DNA from: Pachypanchax playfairii
Lineage: Eukaryota; Chordata; Actinopteri; Cyprinodontiformes; Aplocheilidae
NCBI GenBank assembly: GCA_006937955.1
Contig: SSNP01000042.1
Coordinates: forward strand, 2,968,231 to 3,032,230
Length of the DNA: 64,000 bases
Direction of reading: 5' to 3'
The notes under the pieces are model-generated. The model saw only the letters and a list, made by a program, of their open reading frames with translations. It was not told where the DNA came from and searched no databases. Position numbers and translations under genes: made by a program. Shown here piece by piece: positions 47,601 to 58,570 of this stretch; position 1 is the stretch's first letter, and each line of letters starts with the position of its first letter.

Positions 47601-48662
47601 CTTTTCCCCACTGAGTTTCTGAACTTCTTACCCTCTTCTGTGAGCTGAAGTTCTGGAGAATTTGAAAAGTTGTTGGTGCTACAAGGTGAATCATTTGCAG
47701 GTTTTGATTGAAGCAAATACTTATAGGTTTTACCTCCATTTACTGAGTTTATGCTCTTTTTTTCATGAAATGTATTTATTTATTTATCTGAACAATGGAA
47801 AGTCATTTGCAGGAATGTTCACAAATATTTGATGTTTAATTTTGTTTCTGAAACTGAAGATTCAGCAGCCTTTGGCTGTTTGTGTGCTAAGATGAAGAGA
47901 GAGAGGAGTGAGCGAGAGAAAAGGGCTTAAATATGGGGAGATGCAGAGGATTTTTTTTCCCAGCATCCTTGGTTCCAACACGTGCCCCCCTGCACACACA
48001 CGGCGCTGAGGGGAGCACATTCACAAGGATGAAGAGAAGTCCCAGCATCATTAGAGACACACACAGAGATGAACTTCATTCATGAAGCCTTACACCTCAT
48101 TAAAGAACCAAATGATTCCCTAAACCATCCCAGAGCTCTGATTGGCCAAGAGCTTGTGGAACGTTATTCCTGGAGTCTGAACTCTAACATAAATGCTGAC
48201 CCAGGTCTTTGTCACCAATGTGCTGTGCTGATGAATGGCTGCATCCTTCTTATATAATCGGACGTTTTTTCAATAAACCCATGTCAGAGGAAGGGGAGGG
48301 GGAATCCTTAAGAACCCCTCCTATCTTCCCAAAATATCTCCACTCACTCTAAATTTATTTTCCTGTAACAGAGTTTTACTGGCTCCATTACATAATGGGG
48401 GGGAGGGGGGGGGAGGCAACAGCTAGATGAAGATGTCTCACTGATAAAAAAAAAAAACACACCACTTGTTTTCCATGCACAATATTTACTTTTAGGAGAA
48501 TTATGAAAGTGACATTTCACCTTAAACATCAGCTGAGAAAATCCGATTAAATAATTTCTTAGCAAAATTAAATGAACGCAATTATTAATCTGATCAAGTT
48601 TAAAAAACAAGAAAGCTCAGCTGAGCTGGAGGAGATGAGCTCGAGCTGCAACAGACAGTGAA

Positions 48663-48693
<31 letters not shown>

Positions 48694-51003
48694 GGGGAAG
48701 CCGGGTTGACTTATGGTGCAGTACCCGGGCTCCGCCACTAGGGGGCCTATCAGATGCGGAGACCAGATGCGGAGCTGCAGTTTCCTCTCAGGACGCACAA
48801 GAGAACATCGAGTACAAACAGAACATTCCTAATCTCAGTTTAAAGATTGAGTTTCATTTCGATCTAGTTTCAGTATGAACGTTAAAGATGGACGAAAACC
48901 TGTCAGACCAGGAACTAGCAGGTGTCCCATGCGTTGCAATGACAGTTAAAATCAGACAAGTCATAATGTTTGTTTTTACTAGAAAACACACCGATCAACA
49001 AATGAAGCCGGATTAAACCATTTGCTGTTTCTATGAAATGAAAAGCTGATTTGAAATTTTGCATTTTAACAGCTACAGCAGCAGATGTTCCAGGGAAACG
49101 TCACATCTGTCCTGATGCGCGAGCTGACTGTGCAGTTACATGAAACACCCGGGACCTCAGCAGGACGGAACATGTGACCTTTCAGGGCTTTAACATAACG
49201 GAAATGTGGAGCCTGTTGGACATGTTGGCATGTTGTGAAACAGAGTCTCACCACTCCGAGTTTAAAGAAAGACGCAATCCGCCTGAACCAGCTGCACCAG
49301 CACATCTGGTCCAACCTGCTGGGGAGGACACCTCATGTCCCACCCCGCCCGTGCAGACCGGCTCACCTCATGCCATGTCCAACCGTTACTGCAGTGTGGC
49401 GTCAGACCCGTCAGACTGGTGCGGGTGAACGGTTTCAGGGAGTTCACGTGTTACGAACAACATGTGCGGAAAAGTTTGGGATTATTTTTATGTAAATCTG
49501 GAAGCGTTCCAGCCAAACGCACGAAACATTCCTGACGCGCAACACGTGGTCGGTTAATGTAAAGAATGACATGATAGAGAGTTAGTTAGTACAGCCTTCT
49601 GTGGGGCGGGGTGGGGAAAGGTGTGTGTGTGTGGGGGGGGGGGGGGGGNNNNNNNNNNGGGGGGGGGGGGGGGGGGGGGGGGCTGCTGGACTCAGGACGC
49701 TCATTTCTTCTTTACGTCCGATGGATGACGCGGAACGCGCGTATGAATCATCATGAACCAACATTCCTCCGCATATTCCGTCAGAACCAGCTGGACAAAA
49801 CTCCACTGACTCATTCACCATCACCCCCCACCCACCCCAAAATTAAAAATTTTGGCAAATGGATTAAATGGATCAGTTATTCACTTAAAATCATTATTTT
49901 GGCTAGATGTGCGTCACGACATATTAAAGGTCTGCCTGTTTAAACGGACATTCATATCGCCAGATTGCGTGTCTGTTCCGCATAAGGACAGAATGTCGAA
50001 CAGTCCTGTTACGAACCAGAGCGCCTAGAAAACTGCGCGGCGAGAGGCTCCAGACGCAGTGGTCCTCACCGAGCAGGAGACTGGAGAAGTGGGTCAGGAC
50101 ACAGCGAGGCGAGTCCTGCGAGACTAGTCTCCATTGTGACGCCACTGGGGCTGATAAATTACTTCTAATTGATAAAACATGTTCAAATTGTACGCTACGT
50201 CACATTTAATTGATTGAAATCTGAGTTTGTTATTAAAAACATTCAGAGCAAAAGGATCTGTAATAAGGTCCCAATTTTCAAGAAGCACAAGTATAAAAAA
50301 CAAATATCTATAAAAACCGTGTGGAGTTTGGACGGGTTCGGAAAGGCTCTGGATGTGGGTCACGTTTCAGTAGAGCGCGTGTATTTGTCTTACATCATGC
50401 GAACTGTGGTTCAGTGGAGTTCTGGCTCAGAACTCACCCACATAAAACACCCCTGTGAAAAAAGTGCGCATAGTCTGCGCAATTTGGCTTGTGGCTCACC
50501 AATGTGGGGCATTTCTCCCCACGCCCCCCCCCCCCCCAACACACACACAGAGCACCAAATGTGGGTGAAAACGCTGATTGGAACCTCTGGTGGCAAATAA
50601 TGCTGTGTTGGGAAGAGGGGGGGCAAAAAGATTTGAGCTAATAAAGACCAATATGTTGTCAGTCAATCAGCTGCTTACCTGCGTCTGTTATGCAACACCA
50701 CCACCCCCCCAAAACGCACCGGGACGCAGCTTCACCGAGTGAAGTCGGAGACCAATAACCTGTCGAGTCCACCTGTCCACTTCTGGACCGCCATGTAAGA
50801 AGGCGGCGTGAGAAACTGCTGAAACCCGACTCACCTGCCCATTTGCCCAGCTTCGGAGAGAGCAACTGTCCATTCCCCAAGATCCAGATCCTGAATCCTG
50901 TAAGCAGCCTGTAGATGAGCCAAAGCGTCAGGGAGGCCACGGTGAACGCACCGACCCAGAAGAGAGGCGTCTCGGACCTGCGGATCAGTTCCTCCATGTT
51001 CAT
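37786..51003 (-). CDS. hsd17b12: hsd17b12, 3-ketoacyl-CoA reductase (11 coding exons)
   Basis: HSD17B12 is an ER-membrane NADPH-dependent short-chain dehydrogenase. It carries out the second step of very-long-chain fatty acid elongation and can reduce oestrone. Exons: 51003-50835, 43326-43280, 42803-42728, 41482-41375, 40355-40291, 40146-40102, 39692-39658, 38936-38855, 38704-38639, 38192-38043, 37926-37786. From the ATG at 50997 this gives 978 nt, 325 aa; an in-frame ATG at 51003 adds two residues. Human has 312. Visible features are an N-terminal hydrophobic anchor (FWVGAFTVASLTLWLIY), cofactor motif TGATDGIG (57-64), NNVG (133-136), catalytic S190, Y203 and K207 (YSATK), and the conserved IRKPTLDKPTPE block. 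Phases all agree. Two teleost paralogues (a and b) exist; I cannot say which this is. Confidence 0.95.
38043..38192 (-). CDS. hsd17b12: hsd17b12 coding exon 10
   Basis: Residues 230-279, reading SVLPFFVVTKMTRIRKPTLD, KPTPERYVAAELSTVG and LQSQTNGYFPHAVM. This is the most family-specific exon. Donor GTAAGA. Confidence 0.95.
38639..38704 (-). CDS. hsd17b12: hsd17b12 coding exon 9
   Basis: Residues 208-229, AFVDFFSRGLQEEYRRQGII then IQ. Acceptor GTGCAG, donor GTGAGT. Confidence 0.94.
38855..38936 (-). CDS. hsd17b12: hsd17b12 coding exon 8 (catalytic)
   Basis: Residues 180-207, SKGVILNISSASGMYPVPLL then TVYSATK. It carries the catalytic serine S190 and the Y203/K207 pair. Donor GTTTGT. Confidence 0.95.
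38937..39657. other. hsd17b12 intron 7
   Basis: Unlike the other introns, a block at 39200-39370 is GC-richer and carries two CCAAT/ATTGG sites (about 39331 and 39345). I recognise no exon in it. Confidence 0.35.
39658..39692 (-). CDS. hsd17b12: hsd17b12 coding exon 7
   Basis: 35 bp, MTRLVLPRMVD plus a split Arg. Acceptor TTTCTAG, donor GTGAGT. Confidence 0.92.
40102..40146 (-). CDS. hsd17b12: hsd17b12 coding exon 6
   Basis: 45 bp, residues 154-168, FITNMINVNMTSVCQ. Acceptor GTTTCAG, donor GTAAGT. Confidence 0.93.
40291..40355 (-). CDS. hsd17b12: hsd17b12 coding exon 5
   Basis: Residues 132-153, VNNVGVSYPYPEYYLHIPDL then EN. It holds the NNVG structural motif of the Rossmann fold. Donor GTGAGT. 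Confidence 0.95.
40866..41063. mobile_element. foldback repeat of about 200 bp (hsd17b12 intron 4)
   Basis: The two halves are imperfect inverted repeats of about 75 bp around CCAGGCCTCGAGGGCCAC and TTTCCCTGCTTCAACACACC. A diverged relative lies at 56077-56232. This is a non-autonomous element common in fish; its superfamily is not assigned here. Confidence 0.7.
41375..41482 (-). CDS. hsd17b12: hsd17b12 coding exon 4
   Basis: Residues 96-131, EEQFKVETRTIAVDFGRTDI, YSKIEEGLSGLEIGVL. The acceptor polypyrimidine tract is a (TC)n microsatellite (41491-41510 as GA on the plus strand). Donor GTAAGA. Confidence 0.94.
42728..42803 (-). CDS. hsd17b12: hsd17b12 coding exon 3
   Basis: Residues 71-95, LARRGFAMMLISRSQEKLDD then VARSL. 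It holds the ISRS cofactor-specificity loop. Acceptor TTCTCCAG, donor GTGAGT. Confidence 0.94.
43280..43326 (-). CDS. hsd17b12: hsd17b12 coding exon 2
   Basis: 47 bp, residues 55-70, VVTGATDGIGKSYAEE, the glycine-rich NADPH-binding turn. Acceptor ACTCCAG, donor GTAAGG. Confidence 0.95.
43327..50834. other. hsd17b12 intron 1 (7.5 kb)
   Basis: Contents: a purine-rich block with (GA)n at 44616-44640; a pair of related 60-bp segments at about 45889-45953 and 48230-48290; poly-C/poly-G runs, the longest an unbroken G29 at 48663-48691; and an assembly gap at 49649-49658. Many short open frames occur but none has a recognisable domain. GC rises beyond 49000 toward the promoter. Confidence 0.6.
49631..49682. 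other. assembly gap inside a poly-G run
   Basis: Ten Ns at 49649-49658 are flanked on both sides by G runs. The true length is unknown. Confidence 0.98.
50835..51003 (-). CDS. hsd17b12: hsd17b12 coding exon 1
   Basis: Reads (MN)MEELIRRSETPLFWVGAF, a hydrophobic stretch, then GNGQLLSPKLGKWA before a split Val codon and a GTGAGT donor. Both ATGs (51003 and 50997) are in frame. The second gives the start that aligns better with the human MESALP. The hydrophobic segment (residues 12-29) is the ER anchor. Confidence 0.93.
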
Positions 51004-51117
51004 CCGGCTCGTGGCAGCGGCTGTCGGTGACTCGGCGTGTGTGAGAGTGTGTGTGTGTGAAGACCTCAATTTTAGGCAATGTGCTCTAGTTTCCAAGCCA
51101 CAACGTGAGAGAGAGTC

Positions 51118-51127
51118 CCTTTATAAG
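51118..51127 (-). promoter_or_regulatory. TATA box of hsd17b12
   Basis: CTTATAAAGG on the minus strand, about 120 nt above the start codon. Transcription would begin near 51090, leaving a 5' UTR of about 90 nt that includes a (CA/CT)-rich stretch. Confidence 0.55.
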
Positions 51128-51319
51128 GAGGTTGTAGCATCACACAGACACACACACACTCCCCCAACACTTGTCTAGCCTGATTTGAGGTGCCCCGCCC
51201 TCCTCCGCTGCTCACCGGCTGCAGGAGCCGTCCCTCGGTCCATTCTGCACACCGATAGGTGCATTTCCACGTCAATCAACTCCAGAGCTTTCCCCATTCA
51301 TTTGGTTTTCTGTATGAAG

Positions 51320-51580
51320 TTGGGCGGGACTAAGGGAGACCGGAGTGAGAGGTGATTGGACCAACGTCGCAGCAGTTCCGATTTTGAGTCTCTTATTGGC
51401 TCCTTCCAGAACAGGTTGGACGGTTTCAGTCAGAATTATGAAACGCAGCAAACCCACGTAAAAAATGTATGTATAAAAAAAACTGCCCATACCGCTTTAT
51501 GAATGAACAGATGCTCTCATTGGTTAGGAATGTGCGCGTGCCCCCGCCCCGTGGACAATATGCGCACGCAGTTTATTGGT
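51320..51580 (-). promoter_or_regulatory. CCAAT-box cluster upstream of hsd17b12
   Basis: Four CCAAT pentamers in the same orientation as the gene (51359-51355, 51399-51395, 51523-51519, 51579-51575). GC boxes (GGGCGG-type) lie at about 51321 and 51545. Such arrays bind NF-Y; whether they act here is inferred. Confidence 0.5.
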
Positions 51581-51773
51581 CAAAGTGACGCCAGTCTGTG
51601 AGGTCAGACTGCTCTCTGATCAGCATGAGTCACCCTCAGGTTCAGGTGTTCTATCTGCGTGGAGCTGCTGAAAACCTCTTTATAATGTGAGAGCGCGTAC
51701 ACGGAGGCCCCAAAAAGTCTCATCACATCTGATTCTGTAGCGTCACATCGGTACGTGCCGTAAAAACAGAAAA

Positions 51774-51818
51774 ACTACAATACCCAGCAAATCTATGCCC
51801 CTTCCAACTCTCGCGAGA
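51774..51818. promoter_or_regulatory. ZNF143-like and BANP-like promoter motifs
   Basis: ACTACAATACCCAGCA (51774-51789) is close to the ACTACAATTCCCAGCA motif of ZNF143-type promoters. TCTCGCGAGA (51809-51818) is the full palindrome bound by BANP. Together in CpG-rich DNA they mark a housekeeping-type promoter. It lies 0.7 kb above the hsd17b12 TATA box, and the gene it serves is not clear. Confidence 0.55.
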
Positions 51819-52084
51819 TGTTTCAACAGTAGTAAATTCCCCATGCAAACATTGGATGGGCTGGAGATGCAGCGTGCGTGTGTGTTACATAAACATGGAG
51901 ATAGACTTGTAAATTTCCATCGCTTTATTTGACAGTGTTTTAAAAATTCCATGCACATCAGTGAACCCGTCGTGTTTACAGGCGCTGCATGTTTCAGAAA
52001 AGCAAACTGTCACATTTTTTCAGTCCCCAGCAGAACGTGACCCCCTCCCTCCCCCTCCCCCTCCGACCGGGTGCCCGTGCTCAC

Positions 52085-52116
52085 CGAGCTGATCACACCC
52101 GGTCTGCCGCCGCCAT
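52085..52116 (-). promoter_or_regulatory. YY1-like motif and splice donor, possible first exon
   Basis: On the minus strand GCATGGCGGCGG (YY1-like, ATG at 52116-52114) is followed by MAADRV-type codons, an in-frame stop, and a GTGAGC donor after 52085. It could be a 5' non-coding exon of an upstream hsd17b12 transcript. No acceptor is proven. Confidence 0.3.
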
Positions 52117-52571
52117 GCTCCCCGGTTTCACACACAAGCAAACCAAACATAAAATTCTAACAAAGCGAGGATCTGTGGCACAAAGTCAAACCTGCCATGT
52201 ACTCAGCACAGATACAAGAGTATAAAAATGTGCAGAGGTTCTGAAAAGCATCGTGCAGCTGCTCGTATTATTCGACACAAGTGGAGGGATCCGGGGAAGC
52301 AGCTGCAAGTTGTGGAACACTTTCATAACACACATATTTACCTGGACGCAAAGATGTATCTTATGCACACACACGTCACATCACACACATTTATCCTCAG
52401 AGGTCTTTTCCATCACTGTTCTGACGTCATTTAAATAAAAACCGGAACACACATATAGGCTACACCCGTGAAATATTTCACATCAAACAGGAAGTACAGA
52501 GACATTTGATTACAATGAAAAGTTTGGATAACATAACAATAAATTAGCCTACATAATAATATAATCATGTT

Positions 52572-52626
<55 letters not shown>

Positions 52627-53715
52627 CCACACACACACACGTCTGCTGGACTTGATGAGACTCCACCTTCACATTACTCTCGTGCTCTCTTGGTCCAACT
52701 GTAAACAAGAGAGGAAAAATAGTTTTAACTGCATGAGTCTCTGAAAACCTGCACATGCACGCGGGATCCGCAACACACAGGAAACAGATGTTAAACTGAC
52801 AAAGTTTCCATCATCCTTCTTATTTTAAAATCTTCAATTCACCCGGATCAGAAACAGAACTTCCGTTTGGATTTAATATTTCTTGATTTGATGTTTAGGA
52901 CATTAATATTTATCCCTTCCGGTATCGATAAGATTGAGAACACACACGTGCTTTAATCGAGTTATTTTCGTTAGTTTGTACTCCCTCTTCCTGACACACA
53001 CCGACACACACACCCATCACCTTGTTAGAATTTGTGCGGACCCCATTTACAAATGCGCAAGCAGCGCAAAACCACAATCAAGCTCGTCAGCGCGCCGCGC
53101 TTTACAGTGTGTCCTGCTAAAATTGTGAATTTCACAAATATAAATTATTATGAAACAACGAACTGGAACTTCCAATCTGATTTCAGACAATTAATTTCCT
53201 GGGAAATAATACATCTGAAAATGCATTGGAACTTCTGAATTAGAGAGATTTCCTTTTTTTTATTCTCGATATTTTCCGGTGTTCCTGCCCGGTTTCTGAG
53301 CACCCAGTCCAACCCAGCAGCCGTGGACAGCCACACATCTGAGCCCCCTCCCTGTTAGGACAATCAAATCCCCCCATTTCACTGCCAGCAAAACTTTCTC
53401 AAACTGTCCAAGAACCAAATAATCCCCTGTCCTGCGCTTTACGCACAGCGCGTTCTCCACGTGCTCACCCCAACACCTGATACAACAATCTAAAAAAAAG
53501 CTGACAGGAAGATACACACGCACCTTCACAGGATCGAAAAATTAAACGTTCCTTGACGCAACGTGACAGCTGCGTCATCCAGGACCCACAACTTCCCTGA
53601 ACACTTTATGTGCCATTTGTCCGCATGTATCCGCCCTCTGAGTCATGTTGACAGGCTGCACATGAGCGCGCCCTCACCACAACAAACTTTACACATGTTC
53701 TGAATCAACACATAC
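52117..53715. other. upstream region, CpG-containing in part
   Basis: Holds a (CA)n microsatellite at 52577-52643 and a CpG-rich patch at 53030-53110. No coding exon recognised. Confidence 0.4.
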
Positions 53716-53792
53716 CTGCACAGCAACTTCATCCGACGGACGAGCGCGAGGGCACCATCTGAGAACACAAACACACAGCCGACGTGACGTCA
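53716..53792 (-). promoter_or_regulatory. CRE with a downstream exon-like segment
   Basis: TGACGTCA, a full cAMP-response-element palindrome, lies at 53785-53792. On the minus strand a 43-bp segment (53758-53716) follows TTCTCAG and ends at a GTATGT donor. It has no long frame, so it would be a 5' non-coding exon if real. Confidence 0.35.
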
Positions 53793-54139
53793 GTAGCATA
53801 TTAAACTACACAGCAGTGTCATGTTCAGACCTGGAACTGGATTACGTTTTTTTAATAATGACTAACAAACTATATCAACTAATATCAGACGCCCAGTTTC
53901 AACTGTGTGTTTTTATTTTAAAACAGATGGGATGTAAAAGGCTGATAAAGATTTAAAATGAGTTTCGTGTTATTTTTAAACTCAGTGTGAAACGTGTTCA
54001 GAAGGTTTGATGATTGTTGTTGTTTGACAGGAAATGAAACACACACTTCTACCTACGTCATGTGTGTTCAGTCAAGACAGTGTGTTGCTGCTCTGCATGA
54101 TGTGACGAAGGCCACGATGTTTTTTCTGCTCATCCTGAT

Positions 54140-54910
54140 ACATACACACACACACACACACACCAACACACGCATACACACACGCATACACACACACACA
54201 CCACAAACTTTTTGTAACTCATATGTGCTCTGACACACACTGACTCGCCTCCATGCTGATATGGGGACATGATAAGGAAGGCCAAGACACATTCTCACTG
54301 TCTCACACACTGTCTCTCACTGTCTCTCACACACTGTCCCTCACCGTCTCTCACACATTGTCTCTCACTGTCTCTCTCAAATACACACACACTCTTATTG
54401 TCTCTCACACACTCTCAATGTCTCCCACACACACTGTCTCTCACTGTCTCTCTCAAATACACACACATTCTCACTGTCTCACACACTGTCTCTCACCGTC
54501 TCTCACACACTGTCTCTCACTGTCTCTCTCAAATACACACACACTCTTATTGTCTCTCACACACTGTCTCTCACACACTCTCAATGTCTCCCACACACAC
54601 TGTCTCTCACTGTCTCTCTCAAATACACACACACTCTCACTGTCTCTCACACACTGTCTCCCACACTGTCTCTCACACACACTCTCACACACTCTCTCAC
54701 TCTCTCTCCCTGTATCACACACACTCTCACACACACTTACCATCTCTTTCAAATACACACACACACTCTTATTGTCTCTCACACACTCTCAATGTCTCCC
54801 ACACACACTCTCACACACTCACCATCTTTTTCAAATACACACACACACTCAAATACTCATGTACTCAAGCACACGTACACACTCACCGTCTCTCACACAC
54901 ACTTTCCTGC
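54140..54910. repeat. (CA)n and CACACTGTCTCT-type complex tandem repeat
   Basis: A CA run at 54143-54202 is followed by 54280-54910. That part is built from short TCTCACACACTG and TCTCAAATACACAC modules arranged in a loose higher-order pattern, with CTCAAATACAC recurring six times. The long serine/leucine/threonine frames here are artefacts. Confidence 0.9.
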
Positions 54911-57886
54911 AGAATCCCCCCAAAATATATAAAAATATAAAACAGATGTTTTACTGCATGTATATCCTGATTAATAATCCATAGTAAAAAACTAAAAACT
55001 GTCTGATAAACACACACACACACACATTGTTCCTTAAATACAAATAATTTTCACATTTTTAAAAAATGTACTGTATTTATTATTTGATTGTGTAATTTTT
55101 AAGATTAATTAACAAACAGCTCAACTATCATTTCTTATGTATCTTTTTCAGATTTATTTATTTATTCATATGATTATTTTTATTTATTTACATATGTATG
55201 TTTAAACATTATTTCCTGAATTCTCTGTAGCAGAACATTTACGTTTGTAAAGGTTCCAGTGATTTCTCAGAAATCTGGACTCATTTTATGATCTTTCCTC
55301 AGTGCTGCAGCTTTTTGTGCAGAACCAGTTTTGTATGTTTTTTCTGTTATTGATTCATCTTCATCAATGAGTTAAGCTAATAAACAAAAACCTCTCTCAT
55401 AGTAATCAGTGCACGTCCTCACAAGCACACAGATCTGTTTTAAAACACATGTTTTCTGATATTTTTGTAAATCTTTGCAATCTACGGAGGTATTTATGAG
55501 ATTTCCAAACAATTGTGTAAAAAACAGTTTCATGTTTAAAGATTCACTAAACCTCCCAAATCTAAATCAAAGCAGCAGCTTTTATTCATAACTGTGTCAC
55601 CAAATTTCTGGATTTTAACTCTACTTTATTCATTTGTACAAACATGTCACAGAAACAAATGATCCCAACTCAGTGCCTTTACAGCTCATGTGTTTCTCTC
55701 TAATTGACCTCACCTGGCACCTGGAAGTCTGATGACAGCCAGACGTCTGATTGGTCTCTCGTATCATCCAGACACAGACTTTCTATAAAAGGAAACAAAA
55801 CAACTTTGTTAGACTGAGCCTCAACGTTTGCGTCATCGCTTTCTTCTTTGCACATAAATGATATTAAACCTGCTTTTTTCTCTCTCCATGACTCTTGATA
55901 ATTCGTTTTACCACAACAATTGATGTGAACTTGATAAAAGTTTCTTCTTACTCCGTTTTAATGCAAAACAAGTTTTAAAATTTGAGAAAACAAACTTTTC
56001 CTGCATCCCAGCAGTGTTTTTAATCAGCTGGTTTGAGTTTTGCTCCTCTTGATAAGTGAGTAAGTCTGTTCCTTCAGAGTGTCCAGTTCTGGTCCTCGTG
56101 GGTCTGTCCTGCATGTTGTCTCTGCTCCATCACACCTGATTCAGAGGCTGAATTCAGCATGTTCTCCAGTTTTAATTCATCCATCAAGTCAAATCAGGTG
56201 TGTTGGAGCAGAGAAACACCTGAATCATGCAGGACAATCTATATTAATCCTATTTGAAAATACATTGCTCAGGAGTCTGGCATAAGTCATGTGATCTCAG
56301 GTCACATCAGGTGAATTTTATGTTGGCACCTTCTCCTCTTCCAAACTCTCCTTCACAAGATCATCAAACTCCTTTTCTGGTCTCCTTCTTTCAAGTTGTG
56401 ACCAGGTGTGAGTGGAGGTTTAAATGTGACACCAGCCGGTGTTTAAGGTGAGATTTTTACATTTAACAGGATAAAAACAGTGTCTGAAGTCTCACAGACA
56501 GGTTCGATGTTTTCTGAGACAGATTTTAATCAACTTCACCACCTTTTTCTGTTTTCTCGCTCCACCTTTGTAATTGTCTAAATTATCGCCAGTCTTTTTT
56601 TCTCAGACATTATTTTGAAAAGATAAAGAAATATAATGGATTTTTTAAAAAAATGGAATACATTCTATTTTTTGTATATCATCTACAACATGTTCTTACA
56701 TCAGGATCTTTGTTTGAATAAAATGTGAATATTTGGATGTTTTGCTACTTTAATTTATGTTTAACAGAAATAAAGTTTATGTAATTCATCAGCCCCGCCC
56801 ATTTACCTGCCTGTACTGGGATCAGGCATCGGTCGGGAGGGCGCAGACTTTCCTAATAAAACTTGACTTTCCAGGTTTGGGGTGGCGCCTGTTGAAACAA
56901 AGGTGTTGTCTCGCTCTTCCAGCCACTTCCTCCCAGTCTGCCGTGCCCATCATTCTTCCCCTCAATCTGCTGCTTCATCCATTGTGTTTGTTCTGCTTCC
57001 TGTCTTCATCATTTTGTCCTAATAACACACACAAAGATCAAAGATCAGCACTGAATACAGGAACACACATCCTGAAACTGGAATTTCCTGAGATGTCAGA
57101 ATAAAAAACATATCAGGTGTCAGAAGAATAAATTCTAACAGTTTAACAGAGTTTGGTGCTTTTATTTTAAAAACAATCTTCTCTTTCTAATTTTACATTA
57201 TTAATTCTATTGTGCTGTGAGGAAACCTCCAGACACACAACTGATTTAAAAACTAAATCCTACATTGTTTCACATATGAACACATTTTAAATGTGCTTAT
57301 TATTATATTATATTATATTTATTGTAACATACTGATACAAAGTTCTGCAGCTCATGTTTTCCTCTCTGCTCTTCAGCTCTGAGCTGCTCTGCTTTACAGA
57401 CATTTTCTCAGACGAGCTTCACTGAAGCTCCACCAGCTTTCTACAAAAATCAACAATGATCATACAACCAGATGTGGATGGATACAGATGTGGCTCTGCT
57501 TAACCGCCACACAGCAGATCCAAAGAGAGCCAATGCACAGCAGACACTCACACACACCTGATCGACGACCTACATGATGACAACAAATATCTGCTTGGCA
57601 TCTCAGGAACATTTTCTGTTTGATTTTTTTATGTAAACGCTTTGCATTTAATTGCAGAGAATCAACTTCATGTGGACATGGTCACGAGTAGCAGAGGACA
57701 TCAACCTCCTGAAAAAAGACCTGCTGCTTCCCAAATGCCTCCTCAGAAAGTTGTTTAATAATATGGAACAGCATCTCTCAGCTGTGGCACGTCTTAACAG
57801 TCATTATTTGTCTGTTTTTGGACATCAGGAACAGCATGTTCATCTTGTTCCTGTTCAGTGTCATCAGACAGTCACCAACCACACAC
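54911..57886. other. AT-rich intergenic sequence with one foldback repeat
   Basis: Apart from the foldback element at 56077-56232 I see no gene. The frames at 56757-57104 and 57652-57936 have no domain or splice context. Confidence 0.4.
56077..56232. mobile_element. foldback repeat, relative of 40866-41063
   Basis: Inverted halves around CCTGCATG...CATGCAGGACA and TCTCTGCTCCATCACACCTG / CAGGTGTGTTGGAGCAGAGA. It has the same general plan as the element in hsd17b12 intron 4 but is strongly diverged. Confidence 0.65.
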
Positions 57887-58486
57887 ACAAGTGTGTTTTG
57901 GTATCCTTATGGGGACCGTCCATTGACTTCCATTGATTTTAGTAACTAGATTTATACCTAACCCAAACCCTTTTCCTAACCTTAACCATTACTGATCTAT
58001 AACTAACCCTAAGACTAACTAAAACTCTATTCACACCATACCTATAAACCTAACCCCTAACCCTAAAAAGGGGAGTCCCCCTCATGGGGACCAGGCTTCG
58101 GTCCCCACAAGAACCCTCGGACCCCAGAAAGATAGTAAAAGTCAGGAAACGGGTCCTCAGGAGGTCAGAAATACAAACCCACACACACACACACACACAA
58201 GTGTGTTTTGGTATCCTTATGGGGACCGTCCATTGACTTCCATTGATTTTAGTAACTAGATTTATACCTAACCCAAACCCTTTTCCTAACCTTAACCATT
58301 ACTGATCTATAACTAACCCTAAGACTAACTAAAACTCTATTCACACCATACCTATAAACCTAACCCCTAACCCTAAAAAGGGGAGTCCCCCTCATGGGGA
58401 CCAGGCTTCGGTCCCCACAAGAACCCTCGGACCCCAGAAAGATAGTAAAAGTCAGGAAACGGGTCCTCAGGAGGTCAGAAATACAA

Positions 58487-58562
<76 letters not shown>
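57887..58562. repeat. two further tandem 295-bp GGGGACC repeats with (CA)n
   Basis: Units at 57887-58180 and 58198-58490 share private changes (TTTTCCTAACC, GGTCCTCAGG) absent from the 11-kb and 29-kb copies. They therefore duplicated locally. A long pure (CA)n follows at 58491-58562. Confidence 0.92.

Positions 58563-58570
<8 letters not shown>

Noticed and set aside
54253..54984. 243- and 223-codon serine/threonine/histidine frames
   Set aside because: Tandem repeat of CACACTGTCTCT-type modules.
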